Assembly (NCBI GenBank): GCA_017484135.1
Contig: JAFUTQ010000007.1
Location: 1-44,848, forward strand
Direction of reading: 5' to 3'
Source of the DNA: Lachnospiraceae bacterium
GTDB taxonomy: Bacteria; Bacillota; Clostridia; Lachnospirales; Lachnospiraceae
Length of the DNA: 44,848 nt
The notes under the pieces: model-generated
Told to the model about the DNA's origin: nothing
The model's database searches: none
Seen by the model: only the letters and a program-made list of their open reading frames with translations
Made by a program: the position numbers and the translations under genes
In this document: positions 44,672 to 44,848 of the stretch, one piece after another
How the letters are laid out: the number at the start of each line of letters is the position of its first letter
Numbering within the stretch: the stretch's first letter is position 1

Positions 44672-44848
44672 TTAAAGGCTAAAATCCTCCATCGGGCGAA
44701 CATTCGATCCACTGCTCTCGCCGACTGCCCGGACACTTCCCTGCGCATCTCCCACGAAATAAAGATACTGCTGAAGCTCCTGATCCTGTTTCATATCTGA
44801 CAAAGCCTTCTCAACTGCTGAATTTGCATAGCTTTCAGCCGACCGGGT
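44672..44848 (-). CDS. C-terminal end of an unrecognised protein (5' part outside window)
   Basis: The last 58 codons of a minus-strand gene, with stop TAA at 44672-44674. The visible part reads ...SYANSAVEKALSDMKQDQEL, then QQYLYFVGDAQGSVRAVGES and ends VRPMEDFSL. The YLYFVGD segment vaguely recalls the end of some envelope enzymes such as MltG, but the fragment is too short to name. The strong terminator 22 bases downstream and uninterrupted codons support a real gene. Confidence 0.65.
   Translation of the reverse strand, partial: TRSAESYANSAVEKALSDMKQDQELQQYLYFVGDAQGSVRAVGESSGSNVRPMEDFSL

Noticed and set aside
44730-44750. Another TGCGCAGGG match inside the partial gene
   Set aside because: It lies in a coding frame with no terminator before it and no similarity beyond the core, so it is probably chance.
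44672-44848. Naming the partial gene mltG
   Set aside because: Only the YLYFVGD segment resembles the end of that family, which is too little for a call.

Overview
The window looks like a core chromosomal segment of a member of the Clostridia (Firmicutes), most likely Lachnospiraceae. The reasons are the conserved order ackA / DUF177 / rpmF / plsX / acpP / rnc / smc / ftsY, the TmcAL-type tRNA ligase, a dapA-dapB operon behind a lysine riboswitch, the UPF0237/UPF0210 pair, a stand-alone PurO-type IMP cyclohydrolase beside a stand-alone AICAR formyltransferase, strong AGGAGG ribosome binding sites, and textbook TTGACA/TATAAT promoters. The organism is probably motile or at least chemosensory (two dCache chemoreceptors). 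Nearly every gene is on the minus strand; only tmcAL and ssb are on the plus strand. I saw no rRNA, tRNA, CRISPR array, transposase or prophage gene.

Layout, from the left end: threonine ammonia-lyase (cut by the window edge), ftsY, smc, rnc, acpP, plsX, a DUF624 membrane protein, rpmF and DUF177 (lipid, ribosome, SRP and chromosome housekeeping); ackA; a TetR regulator and a radical SAM protein; tmcAL (plus strand); dapB-dapA with an upstream lysine riboswitch; a corrinoid adenosyltransferase; a chemoreceptor at the end of a two-component operon (SARP-like response regulator and a frameshifted seven-helix sensor kinase); typA; ssb (plus strand); purH C-terminal domain and purO; then a long operon read from a promoter at about 36.28 kb (thioesterase, polA, coaE, FtsA-like protein, YycJ-like metallo-hydrolase, ACT protein, UPF0210 protein, CgeB-like protein); an LTA-synthase-like sulfatase with a YfhO membrane protein; efp; a second chemoreceptor; rpiB and yqeG; and the 3' end of an unrecognised gene.

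The most unusual content is non-coding. Two families of structured repeats stand out. (1) A cloverleaf-like element of about 130 nt (outer stem plus three hairpins, with paired changes and G-U wobbles preserving the stems) lies on each side of ssb at 23377-23510 and 24385-24516; a degenerate inverted copy is at 41441-41545. (2) A two-hairpin module whose head has the core TGCGCAGGG lies directly after intrinsic terminators. It occurs as a tandem array in the dapA leader (16011-16228), as one full and one broken copy before the LTA-synthase-like gene (40545-40705), and as short heads before rnc, the DUF624 gene and yqeG. In at least two places (LTA-synthase-like gene and yqeG), and probably at rnc, the remnant supplies the ribosome binding site of the next gene.

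Other notable points are an 11-bp-spaced direct repeat just upstream of the -10 box of the SARP-like regulator gene, the arrangement expected for SARP operators; a single-base frameshift in its partner kinase; and small palindromes at the radical SAM, purO and efp promoters or leaders that could be operators. All functional calls rest on reading the translated sequence without database searches.
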